This document shows, one piece after another, positions 7,638 through 14,729 of a stretch of DNA of 19,774 nt. The position numbers were made by a program, and so were the translations under genes. Under the pieces are notes generated by a model that was not told the DNA's origin, did not search any database, and was given only the letters and a program-made list of their open reading frames with translations. This DNA comes from an uncultured Rhodocyclaceae bacterium. GTDB lineage: Bacteria; Pseudomonadota; Gammaproteobacteria; Burkholderiales; Rhodocyclaceae. Where the stretch lies: assembly GCA_900549295.1 (NCBI GenBank), contig URNG01000054.1, positions 1-19,774 of the forward strand, read 5' to 3'. The first letter of the stretch is position 1; each line of letters opens with the position of its first letter.

Positions 7638-7656
7638 GGGTTTCCCGGGGGCTTAC
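7638..7656. repeat. IS66 terminal inverted repeat, tnpA end
   Basis: Reverse complement reads gtaagcccccgggaaaccc and pairs with 5312-5330. It directly abuts the 180-bp repeat that begins at 7657. Confidence 0.8.
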
Positions 7657-7837
7657 AATTTGTTTTCCAAAAGGACGTAGCTTAGGCTCAAATCGACGGG
7701 GCCAAACGAGCCAAGAGGCAAGCAAAAACGCGCCAAGTACAAAGTGAATATCGTTGTTGATGCTCGAATCGAGAAGGGCGGTCGGTAACCAACAGAACCG
7801 CCGCTCGGAATAACGACGCACGGACAGCAACTCGGCC
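7657..7837 (-). repeat. 180-bp inverted repeat, left copy
   Basis: The reverse complement of this stretch matches 12763-12942 almost base for base. I count about six substitutions and one extra base, roughly 96% identity by eye. It contains no convincing gene, although a short frame reading ELLSxxRYSERRFCWLPTAL is shared by both copies. The repeat ends exactly where the IS66 terminal repeat starts. Together with the right copy it brackets the TIR and RT genes. Confidence 0.9.
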
Positions 7838-7906
7838 TGAGCCGCCATTCATGGGATCCACTGATTCTGGCAGCAATGCGTAGGTAAGTAGGCCTTTGAT
7901 GGCCCG

Positions 7907-8674
7907 TCATGCAGATGATGTTAGAAGTTCTGCGATCTCGATCGCTATTTCGTCAATTGTGTGTGTCGCAGTGCTACGAGCGACTTTGTCGGCAAGCGAT
8001 GGACTGAAATCGACAACTTGCTGCTTTGTGATGTTGTGCCATATGGGAAGAAGGACCTGATCACCTGACACAACTCTAGTAACAATGCCGTCGAGCTCGT
8101 AGTTAGTCCAACCCTTCTTGATGAACGATGGGGAGAGGACCACCAACCCTACGCGACTATTTGCAAGGCCCCTGTCAATTTTCTGCCGAAGGCTATCTCC
8201 GATCCGAAGAGTCATTTCGTCGTACCAAACATTCAGACCGTGCTGCATCAGTGCATTAGCGAGCGGGCGAACGAATTCATCCTTATCTTCTGAGGCGTGT
8301 GAAATGAATACGTCGTGCGTCTCTCCTCCGGACTCTGCGGGTTTGGGGACGTCGTTACGCACCAAGCTAGGCAATTCAGATAGTGGTCGCTCTTGGATTT
8401 CCGGCAACAGCCCGGGGAGGACTCGTACTGAAGCATTTGTGCTGCCACGTAATCCCTGCATATCAACTACCACATACCAATGGCCCGAGCTTGGTATTTG
8501 TAGGCGAACTGGGGATCGTTTTGCCAGACCACCAATAAAACGATGCGCTCGCCCATTTCTGTAGTTTGAAAACTCAGAACTCGTGAGCAAGCGGACGTTA
8601 GCACCGCTGGTAAGAGTCACCTCGACAATCTCGCCGCGTTTTAGGCTACCCAAATCGTACTTAAGAAAGTTCAC
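7907..8674 (-). CDS. DUF1883-TIR domain protein, probable NAD-cleaving effector
   Basis: A 255-residue protein. Residues 1-90 match the DUF1883 pattern (MNFLKYDLGSLKRGEIVEVT, then HRFIGGLAKRSPVRLQIPSS and GHWYVVVDMQG). After a linker, a TIR domain spans about 119-252: HDVFISHASEDKDEFVRPLA, GLNVWYDEMTLRIGDSL, SRVGLVVLSPSFIKKGWTNY and ELDGIV. E193 in WTNYELDG aligns with the catalytic glutamate of NADase TIR domains. Such domains in anti-phage systems (for example Thoeris, TIR-CBASS) degrade NAD or make signalling nucleotides; this specific protein is untested. The start is GTG 8674 with a strong Shine-Dalgarno GGAGG six nt upstream. It lies 170 nt downstream of the RT gene on the same strand, so the two are likely expressed together. 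Confidence 0.88.
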   Translation of the reverse strand: MNFLKYDLGSLKRGEIVEVTLTSGANVRLLTSSEFSNYRNGRAHRFIGGLAKRSPVRLQIPSSGHWYVVVDMQGLRGSTNASVRVLPGLLPEIQERPLSELPSLVRNDVPKPAESGGETHDVFISHASEDKDEFVRPLANALMQHGLNVWYDEMTLRIGDSLRQKIDRGLANSRVGLVVLSPSFIKKGWTNYELDGIVTRVVSGDQVLLPIWHNITKQQVVDFSPSLADKVARSTATHTIDEIAIEIAELLTSSA

Positions 8675-8711
8675 GCTACACCTCCGTTTTTATTGGTGTT
8701 ACGTTCAAGTT

Positions 8712-8802
8712 CCAGCTGGTCGCAGGGTTGGGCACTAGGAGGCAGGCTGAGATTTCCGTTATCGGGATGCTTACTCAACGACCAGTTGGGCATCTCCAGC
8801 CT
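8712..8802 (-). other. Interleaved inverted repeats between RT and TIR genes (possible pseudoknot RNA)
   Basis: Arm pair 1: ccagctggtcg (8712-8722) with cgaccagttgg (8779-8789), 10 of 11 complementary plus a G-U. Arm pair 2: aggctgagat (8744-8753) with atctccagcct (8792-8802), complementary with one bulged base. The second pair starts inside the loop of the first and ends outside it, which is the topology of an H-type pseudoknot. It sits in the 170-nt gap downstream of the RT gene. It could be a regulatory leader for the TIR gene or an RNA used by the RT; no known family is recognised. Confidence 0.3.
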
Positions 8803-8844
8803 GACAGCTTGGTTAATACATAGTGGACTGTGGCCAGGTTGAAC

Positions 8845-11800
8845 TCACGATATGCCATAGCGTTGAATGCCGGCCGGTTTGGTTTTTCGTTGCCGACTGT
8901 ATTCACCGCTGGGATCGGGAGGAGGGTCAAACATTAGCGAGAACATATCAATCTCGAATACCGAGATCGATATCTGCTCGCTTCCGTGTGAATGGACAAT
9001 TTGTCGATGATGAGGGAGTTTGAATGGTGCCTTGGCTGCGCTTCCCCCAAACTCACCTGTGTTCACGAGAACGACGTGTTGGTACATATGATAGTGCAAA
9101 GCATCAATCATGTTGTCGAACGTCGTAATATCGTTGTTCAGGGCTGCAATCAAGAACGCATCGGAATGATCGCGTAAATCCGCAGTCAGTCGCATGTCTG
9201 TTGCGTCATAGCATATGGCACCCGAAAGCCTATAACCACGTTCGAGATGCGGGAGCGTGCCGGCGAGCTCGATCAGCAGTTGATATGGACGCCAGGGTGA
9301 TGAGATGCCTGTCTCCAGCTTGGTTAGGTTCCATTTACCCTGCCATCTCTTAATCCATCGCAGGCCGCCATGACTTGTGTGGTACGGAATAAGCCAAAGG
9401 GCCCTATTGATCAATTTGTTCTCGTGCTGGTGAAAAACAATGCCGGCGAAGACCATGGCTTTAGTCTTGGCAGATAAGGCTTCCAACAGATCGATATCGT
9501 CTTGGTGAACGGTAAGCTCGGGAAAGACGATCAGATTCGCCGTGGCCTTTACTTCACGATCGTTTGCAAACTCCATAGCTTCAAGTTTTTTGAGCGCAAG
9601 GTTGCAGAGATCGGTGAGATGCCCGCGGTGTTTTTCGCGGTAGCCCTTGTCGTTCAGTTCTGCTCCATAATTCTTGAAATCGCTCCTCTTGGGCAGAAGT
9701 GACTGTACTGTCACCACGCGTAGCACATAGTTGGTATCAGCCGGTGGCATGACGCGCTGCACGTACAGGGGCATATCCGAGGCGACGCCATACAGGCGGA
9801 GTTGATGCTCAAGGCGGCCTTCCAATATTGGTTTGAGTGTGGCTAGGGATAGATCGGCTGGCCACTGTTCCTCCCAACTCTCGGTATCAAGACCCGGCCA
9901 TTGCAACAAGATAAACAGCAATTCCGTTATCCAGCCGGACATCGGTGCTGCTTCACCCACGAGTGTCTCGGGTGAATGCATCATGCCCATACGCCGCTTA
10001 TACCAACTGCTTTTGAGTCCCATGTAGGCATCACTGATGTCCTGACGAAAGAGCATCTGGCTAGCGGTGAAATCGCAGTTTCCAATGGCGCATGCCCTGA
10101 GCAAGCAACCTAGGGCGTAGAGAAATCGTCCGTCCCCTTCTTCTGGTATCCACGGAGCAGGTGCATAGCGCGGGTCGGCGTTCGTTTGCTGGATAAGCTG
10201 TGAAGCTTCTACAGTAAGTGGTGTGCTAAGGGGACCTTGAATGCTTTTCCAGTTCGGGCATGAAACGGTAAGAATTTGGGGTAATAGCAAGATACTGGTC
10301 CCCGCCTGGAGGTTCTCGACAACCGCAATGGCGAGCTTGATAAGTGCATTTTCATGAATAAATGGGTTGGCAGGAGATTGAATAACCGCTGCCAATAGAT
10401 ATCTACCTTGCCAATCGGCAGGGTTCTCGGGAAGGCTTGGTGAGCTAAGCCCAAGGGATTCACTGATAGCCTTTGCTGCTGAATCAAGTGAGGGTTTGGT
10501 GCGTTGGAAGTAATCCACCAGACCTTGGAATAGATCAGGATTGTTCACTGCAATGGTTTCCAAAGCCTGATTTCTAGCGCGTACTCCAAAGCTTTCGAGC
10601 CAAGCGCTCAACGACGTGATAACGGGTGATGTATCTTCAAGCATTTGCCATGCTACTAAAGCAGCAGGTATAACGACGTTGGGCGCACCCGACGCATGTC
10701 CTAGCGAAATCGACATGACTTGGGAAAGCATTTCATTATGTTCGAAATCGAGTCCACCGCCAGCCGGCGCTTGGCCAACCAAAAGTAGTCCGGCCTGCTG
10801 CTTTAAATACCAAGGCAAGGCCGGTCTTTGGATAAGCTGATGGACTCGCTCGTAGAGGTATGCGTAGTAACCATTCAAATCCGCTGCCTCCGGGAGGTCT
10901 GCGGCTACTGTTCTCCGAAGATCGGTAACAGAAAGGCGACAAATCTCGGCAAGGCAATAGCTCGCGATACATCGTTCCCGTAATGGGGTTTCATCCGACA
11001 ATTTCTCCACAAGCGGATCCCACACGGTACTCAGCAGCATCGGGGAAGGAAAAAGTTGAAGGCCTTTCTTCAGCAATAAAGTTAGCGCAGGGTTTCTAGC
11101 CCAACTTGCGACAAAACGCCTTGCGACAGCCTCTTGGGTCGTATCGAGAGCTTCCCGCTCACTGCGGTTTGCCAACCGACGCTTGGCCTTCAGCACCTTC
11201 GCCCAGCGGTTTGCGGCAAAGCGTAATACCGTGTCTTCTCGAACATCCAAGGTGACTTGGTGCACGGTCGCGAGTGGATGTGGGCATGTCGCCAGTGGTA
11301 ACTTGGCGCTGTCATCCAGGGCGACTTCTGCTCGCAAGAAGAGGCTATCGAGGGAGTTTTCGACGTGGATTAGTGAATCGAGATCCATGGGGCCGCTAGT
11401 AATGGCCTGAAGGCGACTCATCTGACTTGAGATGTCGCTGTCTTCACCGGACAACCGGATCAGTTTTGTCTTGTCGGGATTAAATTTGAGGCTGCCGCCT
11501 GGAGGAAGTAGCAGTCCTAGCATCGTGACAATCGTTTGCTTGATTGCCTCCAGCGTCTCACTGTCCGCATTTTCATCCACCGAAATCACTAACCGCAAAT
11601 CATCCACATAGCGACAGTAGTCGTGGATGCTGAAGCTGTTGAAATTGGATCCGGCCAAGGCTCGGCAGGCTGCATCGAAGTCAAGCAGATATACATTTGC
11701 GAAGAAACCGCTTGCTACCAATCCCTGAGGTAATCCGCTGTTGCTGAGCGGGATCTTCAAGCATGGATTTAGTTTCGAGTCCTGACGGTTCCATCTCCAA

Positions 11801-12600
11801 CTTGAGAAACAGCTATTTACAGCATTCCAAAACCCCTCTGTCTCCTCTCTACGCAAGCCGTGGTATCCGTCCACAACCTCTCTGAGCTTCAACAGGAGTC
11901 CCGTGCGGTCGATCGAGTCGTAGAAGGCAGACATATCTAGCTGCACTTCATAGATTGCACGTGGCGCGGCGAAAAAGGCTTGAAAGACCTCTAGGCTCTT
12001 CGCTGCACCCGCCGTTCGCTTTAGGAAACGCTGATAGTCTTGGAAATACTTGCTATACGTGGTGCTGCTTCCCCAGCCGAATCGTGCTCGCCCTTCGTCC
12101 CAAGAGCAGAAAAGGCGATTACCAAAGCTCGATACATTGGTGCCATCCGTTGGGCCTTGCGCAGTTTCAACCGCATCGGCCATACACATCATCATCGCCG
12201 TCGCAACGGTCTGATCTTTGATCGTAAGATGGGCTAAAGGACGAAGTGGCTCACTTAACTGTGTGCGCCTTCGCTTCGCTGACAATTTCGTCTGCGTTTT
12301 TGCTGGTCGCCACTCCCAATGGCCATTCCGCTTCTCAAACGTCCATACGTCTGTCTTCGGGGCGGGTACCAGGCGCATCGGCTTTGATTGATAGCGTTGA
12401 GCCGCAAGTTCTTTCCCCCATGCGATCAGATTAGCCTCGAGGTTGATGGCAGATGCATCCAACTCCAGCGTGTCGGCGTACCAGTTATGCGAACGGATAT
12501 AGCTGTGGCTCTTCTTCCAAGCCTGAGCTAGAACAACGGGGTCAGACAGATAATCGAGTGTCGGTTTGAGCTGCTTATACTTATCTTTCATTAGGCTCAT
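8845..12600 (-). CDS. UG1/DRT1-like reverse transcriptase-nitrilase fusion, anti-phage defence
   Basis: A 1251-residue protein. The N-terminal RT (about 50-480) has motif A VQLDMSAFYDSID (catalytic D222), motif B SGLPQGLVASGFF (288-300), motif C YCRYVDDLRLVI (D333, D334) and FNPDKTKLI after it. The middle (about 480-950) is long, looks mostly helical and has no recognised motif. The C-terminus (about 955-1220) resembles the nitrilase superfamily: E1028 in VFPELTV, candidate lysines K1084/K1089, and C1130 in GAICYD, so Glu and Cys of the triad are present. RT plus nitrilase on one chain is the architecture of UG1 RTs (defence-associated RT type 1; UG5-type relatives also exist). Enzyme substrates are unknown. 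ATG 12600 has AAGGA 8 nt upstream. The TIR gene follows downstream. Confidence 0.9.
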   Translation of the reverse strand: MSLMKDKYKQLKPTLDYLSDPVVLAQAWKKSHSYIRSHNWYADTLELDASAINLEANLIAWGKELAAQRYQSKPMRLVPAPKTDVWTFEKRNGHWEWRPAKTQTKLSAKRRRTQLSEPLRPLAHLTIKDQTVATAMMMCMADAVETAQGPTDGTNVSSFGNRLFCSWDEGRARFGWGSSTTYSKYFQDYQRFLKRTAGAAKSLEVFQAFFAAPRAIYEVQLDMSAFYDSIDRTGLLLKLREVVDGYHGLRREETEGFWNAVNSCFSSWRWNRQDSKLNPCLKIPLSNSGLPQGLVASGFFANVYLLDFDAACRALAGSNFNSFSIHDYCRYVDDLRLVISVDENADSETLEAIKQTIVTMLGLLLPPGGSLKFNPDKTKLIRLSGEDSDISSQMSRLQAITSGPMDLDSLIHVENSLDSLFLRAEVALDDSAKLPLATCPHPLATVHQVTLDVREDTVLRFAANRWAKVLKAKRRLANRSEREALDTTQEAVARRFVASWARNPALTLLLKKGLQLFPSPMLLSTVWDPLVEKLSDETPLRERCIASYCLAEICRLSVTDLRRTVAADLPEAADLNGYYAYLYERVHQLIQRPALPWYLKQQAGLLLVGQAPAGGGLDFEHNEMLSQVMSISLGHASGAPNVVIPAALVAWQMLEDTSPVITSLSAWLESFGVRARNQALETIAVNNPDLFQGLVDYFQRTKPSLDSAAKAISESLGLSSPSLPENPADWQGRYLLAAVIQSPANPFIHENALIKLAIAVVENLQAGTSILLLPQILTVSCPNWKSIQGPLSTPLTVEASQLIQQTNADPRYAPAPWIPEEGDGRFLYALGCLLRACAIGNCDFTASQMLFRQDISDAYMGLKSSWYKRRMGMMHSPETLVGEAAPMSGWITELLFILLQWPGLDTESWEEQWPADLSLATLKPILEGRLEHQLRLYGVASDMPLYVQRVMPPADTNYVLRVVTVQSLLPKRSDFKNYGAELNDKGYREKHRGHLTDLCNLALKKLEAMEFANDREVKATANLIVFPELTVHQDDIDLLEALSAKTKAMVFAGIVFHQHENKLINRALWLIPYHTSHGGLRWIKRWQGKWNLTKLETGISSPWRPYQLLIELAGTLPHLERGYRLSGAICYDATDMRLTADLRDHSDAFLIAALNNDITTFDNMIDALHYHMYQHVVLVNTGEFGGSAAKAPFKLPHHRQIVHSHGSEQISISVFEIDMFSLMFDPPPDPSGEYSRQRKTKPAGIQRYGIS

Positions 12601-12762
12601 CAGGCAGATCCTTTGCGTTGCCCCACAATTTGATGATTAGTGTCTCACATGTCAGGAGCAATTTGGCTGCAGTGAGTCGCCCCTGCATTCGTAGACAATT
12701 TGGAGCGTCTGCTCTGAGACCGAAATCAGACGAATAGTGCAAAAACTATGGACAGCAGCTTT
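12601..12762. promoter_or_regulatory. RT gene upstream region with three caatttg repeats
   Basis: The heptamer caatttg occurs at 12626-12632, 12659-12665 and 12696-12702, in the same orientation, 33 and 37 bp apart. On the minus strand TTGCTC followed 16 bp later by TAATCA is a weak promoter candidate in the same interval. The regular spacing suggests protein binding sites or chance; no regulator is evident nearby. Confidence 0.3.
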
Positions 12763-12942
12763 GGCCGAGTTGCTGTCCGTGAGTCGTTATTCCGAGCGGC
12801 GGTTCTGTTGGTTACCGACCGCCCTTCTCGATTCAAGCATCAACAACGATATTCACTTTGTACTTGGCGCGCTTTTGCTTGCTCTTGGCTCGTTTGGCCC
12901 CGCCGATTTGAGCCTAAGCTACGTCCTTTTGGAAAACCAATT
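12763..12942 (+). repeat. 180-bp inverted repeat, right copy
   Basis: Starts ggccgagttgctgtccgt and ends ggaaaaccaatt. It is the inverted counterpart of 7657-7837 at about 96% identity. The shared short frame has no start signal in common and is unlikely to be a gene. It lies between the RT upstream region and the integrase stop codon, closing the RT-TIR module. I see no integron attC-type core sites in it. Confidence 0.9.
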
Positions 12943-13011
12943 TCAATAGTGGTACAAAAAGCCAACACAACCATGTTCAGCGATGATGGTCACGAGCGGC
13001 AGACTGGATGA

Positions 13012-14364
13012 TCACGTCGTCGGACTTGGTGATGACGAAGGCTGGAATACGCAACTTGATCGCGTGGAAGGAGTCTCCGATAGTCCCTGTAGATGCACGA
13101 TCAGATGTCGGCTTGCAACCTCTACCGCGCCCAGTTCCAGCAAGTCCAGCCGGTTCGCCCAATCCTGCATCATCACGCGTCGCTGCTCCACATACTGCGC
13201 ATGGTTGTAGGTGGCTCTGATGCGATTCGGATCTGCATGTGACAGCTGAGCATCCACCCATGCCTTGGGATAGCCGATCTCATTCAAGGCTGTCGACATC
13301 GTTGCTCGCAACCCATGCCCGGTCAGCCGACCATCGAAGCCCATGCGTTTCAGGGCGAAGTTGACGGTGTTCTCGCTCATGCGATCCGTCAGCCGCAGCG
13401 CGCTTGGGAAGAGATATTTTTGAGCAGGTTTGAAGTCGTTCAGCGACTGCTTGACGATCTCCTGCGCGTGGCTCGACAAGGGCACGATGTAGGGTGGTAT
13501 GTCATTCACACGCTTACGCTGTTTACGGGTCAGCGTCATGCGCTGTTTGAGTGACGCCGCAGGGATGCTCCATAGCCCTCGCTCCAGATCGAACTGGGCC
13601 GGTGTGGCCAGTCGCAGTTCGCCTGTACGTACTCCAGTGAGCAACAGCAAGCGAACGGCCAATTGCGTCACCTGTCTTCCCTGGTAGGTACGCAAAAGTC
13701 GCAAGAACGAAGGGATTTCCTCCATTCGCAGAAACGGATTGTGCTGAACCGGCGGCAAGGGGACCGCGACCACATGTAGATCTTGCGCCGGGTTGTTCTC
13801 CATGTCCGGCACGATCACCATGGCATACCCGAACAACTGCCGGAACCAGGTGCGCACCTTTTCGGCCACCGACAAAGAGCCGCGTTTCTCGATCCGCTCA
13901 ATCACCTCCAGCAAATGATACCGCGTGATCTCGTAGATGGTCATTCTCCGTAGCAGTGGGATGACGTCCTTCTTGAATACCCGCCGGATTTGCTCCAACG
14001 TGCTCTGCCGTCCTTCTTCCAATGCCAGCATTCGGTAAGCAAGCCATCTTTCGTATACCGCGATGAAGGTGTACTCACCAGCCAATCGAGCGGCCTGCTG
14101 CTTCTGCTTGCGGGCGATTCTGGGATTGATACCCTTGGCGATCAACGCCCGCGCTTCGTCTCGCATGGCTCGCGCATCGCGCAGACCCAATTCGGGGTAT
14201 GTACCCAAGGACATCCTTGATCGATTACCCAGCCAGTTGTATCGGAAGTGCCAAGCCTTACTGCCCTTGGCTGAGACAAACAACGACAACCCATCGTAAT
14301 CACCAAGGTTGTAGACCTTGCCCGTTGCCTTTGCATTCCGGATATGCAGATCGGTGAGCGCCAT
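13012..14364 (-). CDS. int: P4-type tyrosine integrase of the island
   Basis: A 450-residue site-specific recombinase. The N-terminal arm-binding domain (DUF4102 type, about 1-90) reads LTDLHIRNAK, then DGLSLFVSAKGSKAWHFRY and MSLGTYPELGLRDAR. Core-binding and catalytic domains follow, with R246 (TGVRTGEL), H350 and R353 (HGLRATMSTALNE), H376 (LSHAD) and nucleophile Y386 (ATYNHAQY). All are present, so it should be active. The last 40 residues are a low-complexity tail after the expected end. It is 237 bp from the tRNA-Gly 3' end and matches the island's att repeats, so it probably drives integration and excision. ATG 14364 has GGAG seven nt upstream. No excisionase is seen. Confidence 0.94.
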   Translation of the reverse strand: MALTDLHIRNAKATGKVYNLGDYDGLSLFVSAKGSKAWHFRYNWLGNRSRMSLGTYPELGLRDARAMRDEARALIAKGINPRIARKQKQQAARLAGEYTFIAVYERWLAYRMLALEEGRQSTLEQIRRVFKKDVIPLLRRMTIYEITRYHLLEVIERIEKRGSLSVAEKVRTWFRQLFGYAMVIVPDMENNPAQDLHVVAVPLPPVQHNPFLRMEEIPSFLRLLRTYQGRQVTQLAVRLLLLTGVRTGELRLATPAQFDLERGLWSIPAASLKQRMTLTRKQRKRVNDIPPYIVPLSSHAQEIVKQSLNDFKPAQKYLFPSALRLTDRMSENTVNFALKRMGFDGRLTGHGLRATMSTALNEIGYPKAWVDAQLSHADPNRIRATYNHAQYVEQRRVMMQDWANRLDLLELGAVEVASRHLIVHLQGLSETPSTRSSCVFQPSSSPSPTT

Positions 14365-14432
14365 TCTCGAACTCCAAATCCCGAATTAGACGGGACAGGA
14401 GCCATAGCCGCTTCAGGACCGCTCCTCGAGAG

Positions 14433-14465
14433 CAACAATGCGGTACGTCGAGTACCGCATTGTTG
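14433..14465. repeat. Perfect 14-bp palindrome upstream of int
   Basis: caacaatgcggtac (14433-14446) and its exact reverse complement (14452-14465) flank gtcga. It lies 69 bp upstream of the integrase ATG, between int and the att site. There is no T-run on either side, so it is unlikely to be a terminator. An operator for int or a recombination accessory site is plausible. Confidence 0.65.
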
Positions 14466-14601
14466 GGCCAAAAGATGTACCTGTTTGGATAGGCTGTAGG
14501 CAGATTTCACTGGATGCCAACAAAGCCTAGAAGAGAAATCCCTTAATATTTCAAGATATTAGGAACTTCCCAAAGTCACACGCCGAGTGTGGAGCGTTAC
14601 T

Positions 14602-14619
14602 TGGAGCGGGTGATGGGAA
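14602..14619. repeat. Island end: attachment site in tRNA-Gly 3' end
   Basis: tggagcgggtgatgggaa forms the 3' acceptor strand, CCA and part of the T arm of the tRNA. It is duplicated at 2589-2606 at the other island end. The tRNA is restored intact on this side. Confidence 0.85.
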
Positions 14620-14675
14620 TCGAACCCACGTATGCAGCTTGGGAAGCTGCCGTTCTACCATTGAACTACACCCGC
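14602..14675 (-). tRNA. tRNA-Gly (anticodon CCC)
   Basis: Reading the minus strand: acceptor GCGGGTG pairs with CACCCGC. The D arm is GTTC/GAAC, the anticodon stem is GCAGC/GCTGC around loop TTCCCAA (anticodon CCC), the variable loop is ATAC, and the T stem is GTGGG/CCCAT around TTCGATT. Discriminator T and an encoded CCA complete 74 nt. It is the integration target of the island. Before integration the diguanylate cyclase gene lay directly downstream of it. Confidence 0.97.
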
Positions 14676-14694
14676 CCGGGTGCGTGCGGGCGTG

Positions 14695-14724
14695 ATTCTA
14701 TGCCGGGCCTTGGTTTTTTTCCAA
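14695..14724 (-). promoter_or_regulatory. Candidate tRNA-Gly promoter
   Basis: On the minus strand TTGGAA (14724-14719) and TAGAAT (14700-14695) are spaced 18 bp. A GC-rich discriminator follows, typical of stringently controlled stable-RNA promoters. Start would be near 14688, about 13 nt before the mature tRNA. The -35 overlaps a 6-bp hairpin ccttgg/ccaagg (14708-14726) just after the flavin reductase stop. Confidence 0.5.
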
Positions 14725-14729
14725 GGATT

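Larger units (their letters stand above)
5312..7656 (-). mobile_element. IS66-family insertion sequence, 2.35 kb
   Basis: The three-gene IS66 layout (tnpA, tnpB, tnpC) reads on the minus strand and is bounded by imperfect terminal inverted repeats. These are gtaagcgcccggcgacccc at 5312-5330 and its counterpart at 7638-7656, whose reverse complement is gtaagcccccgggaaaccc (15 of 19 match). The GTAAGCG-type tip is characteristic of IS66. The eight bases outside each end (tgccattc left, aatttgtt right) are not duplicates, so the expected 8-bp target duplication is missing. With tnpA frameshifted and tnpC apparently shortened, the copy is probably immobile. Confidence 0.9.
2589..14619. mobile_element. 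12-kb genomic island integrated at tRNA-Gly(CCC)
   Basis: The island is delimited by the 18-bp direct repeats at 2589-2606 and 14602-14619. The tyrosine integrase is the gene nearest the intact tRNA, reading away from it, which is the usual layout of P4-type islands. Cargo: HipBA toxin-antitoxin, a hipA remnant, an IS66 element, a TIR gene, an RT-nitrilase gene and inverted repeats. No conjugation, replication or excisionase gene is visible, so it would be an integrative island that depends on outside functions for transfer. The RT/TIR genes have visibly more A/T in third codon positions than the chromosomal flanks, consistent with transfer. Confidence 0.85.

Noticed and set aside
7657..7837. 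Integron attC site or cassette boundary
   Set aside because: I could not find the RYYYAAC and GTTRRRY core sites, and there is no integron integrase in the window.
12737..12949. Small 70-residue protein in the 180-bp repeat
   Set aside because: The frame is not kept between the two repeat copies along its full length (one base difference shifts it) and there is no ribosome binding site.
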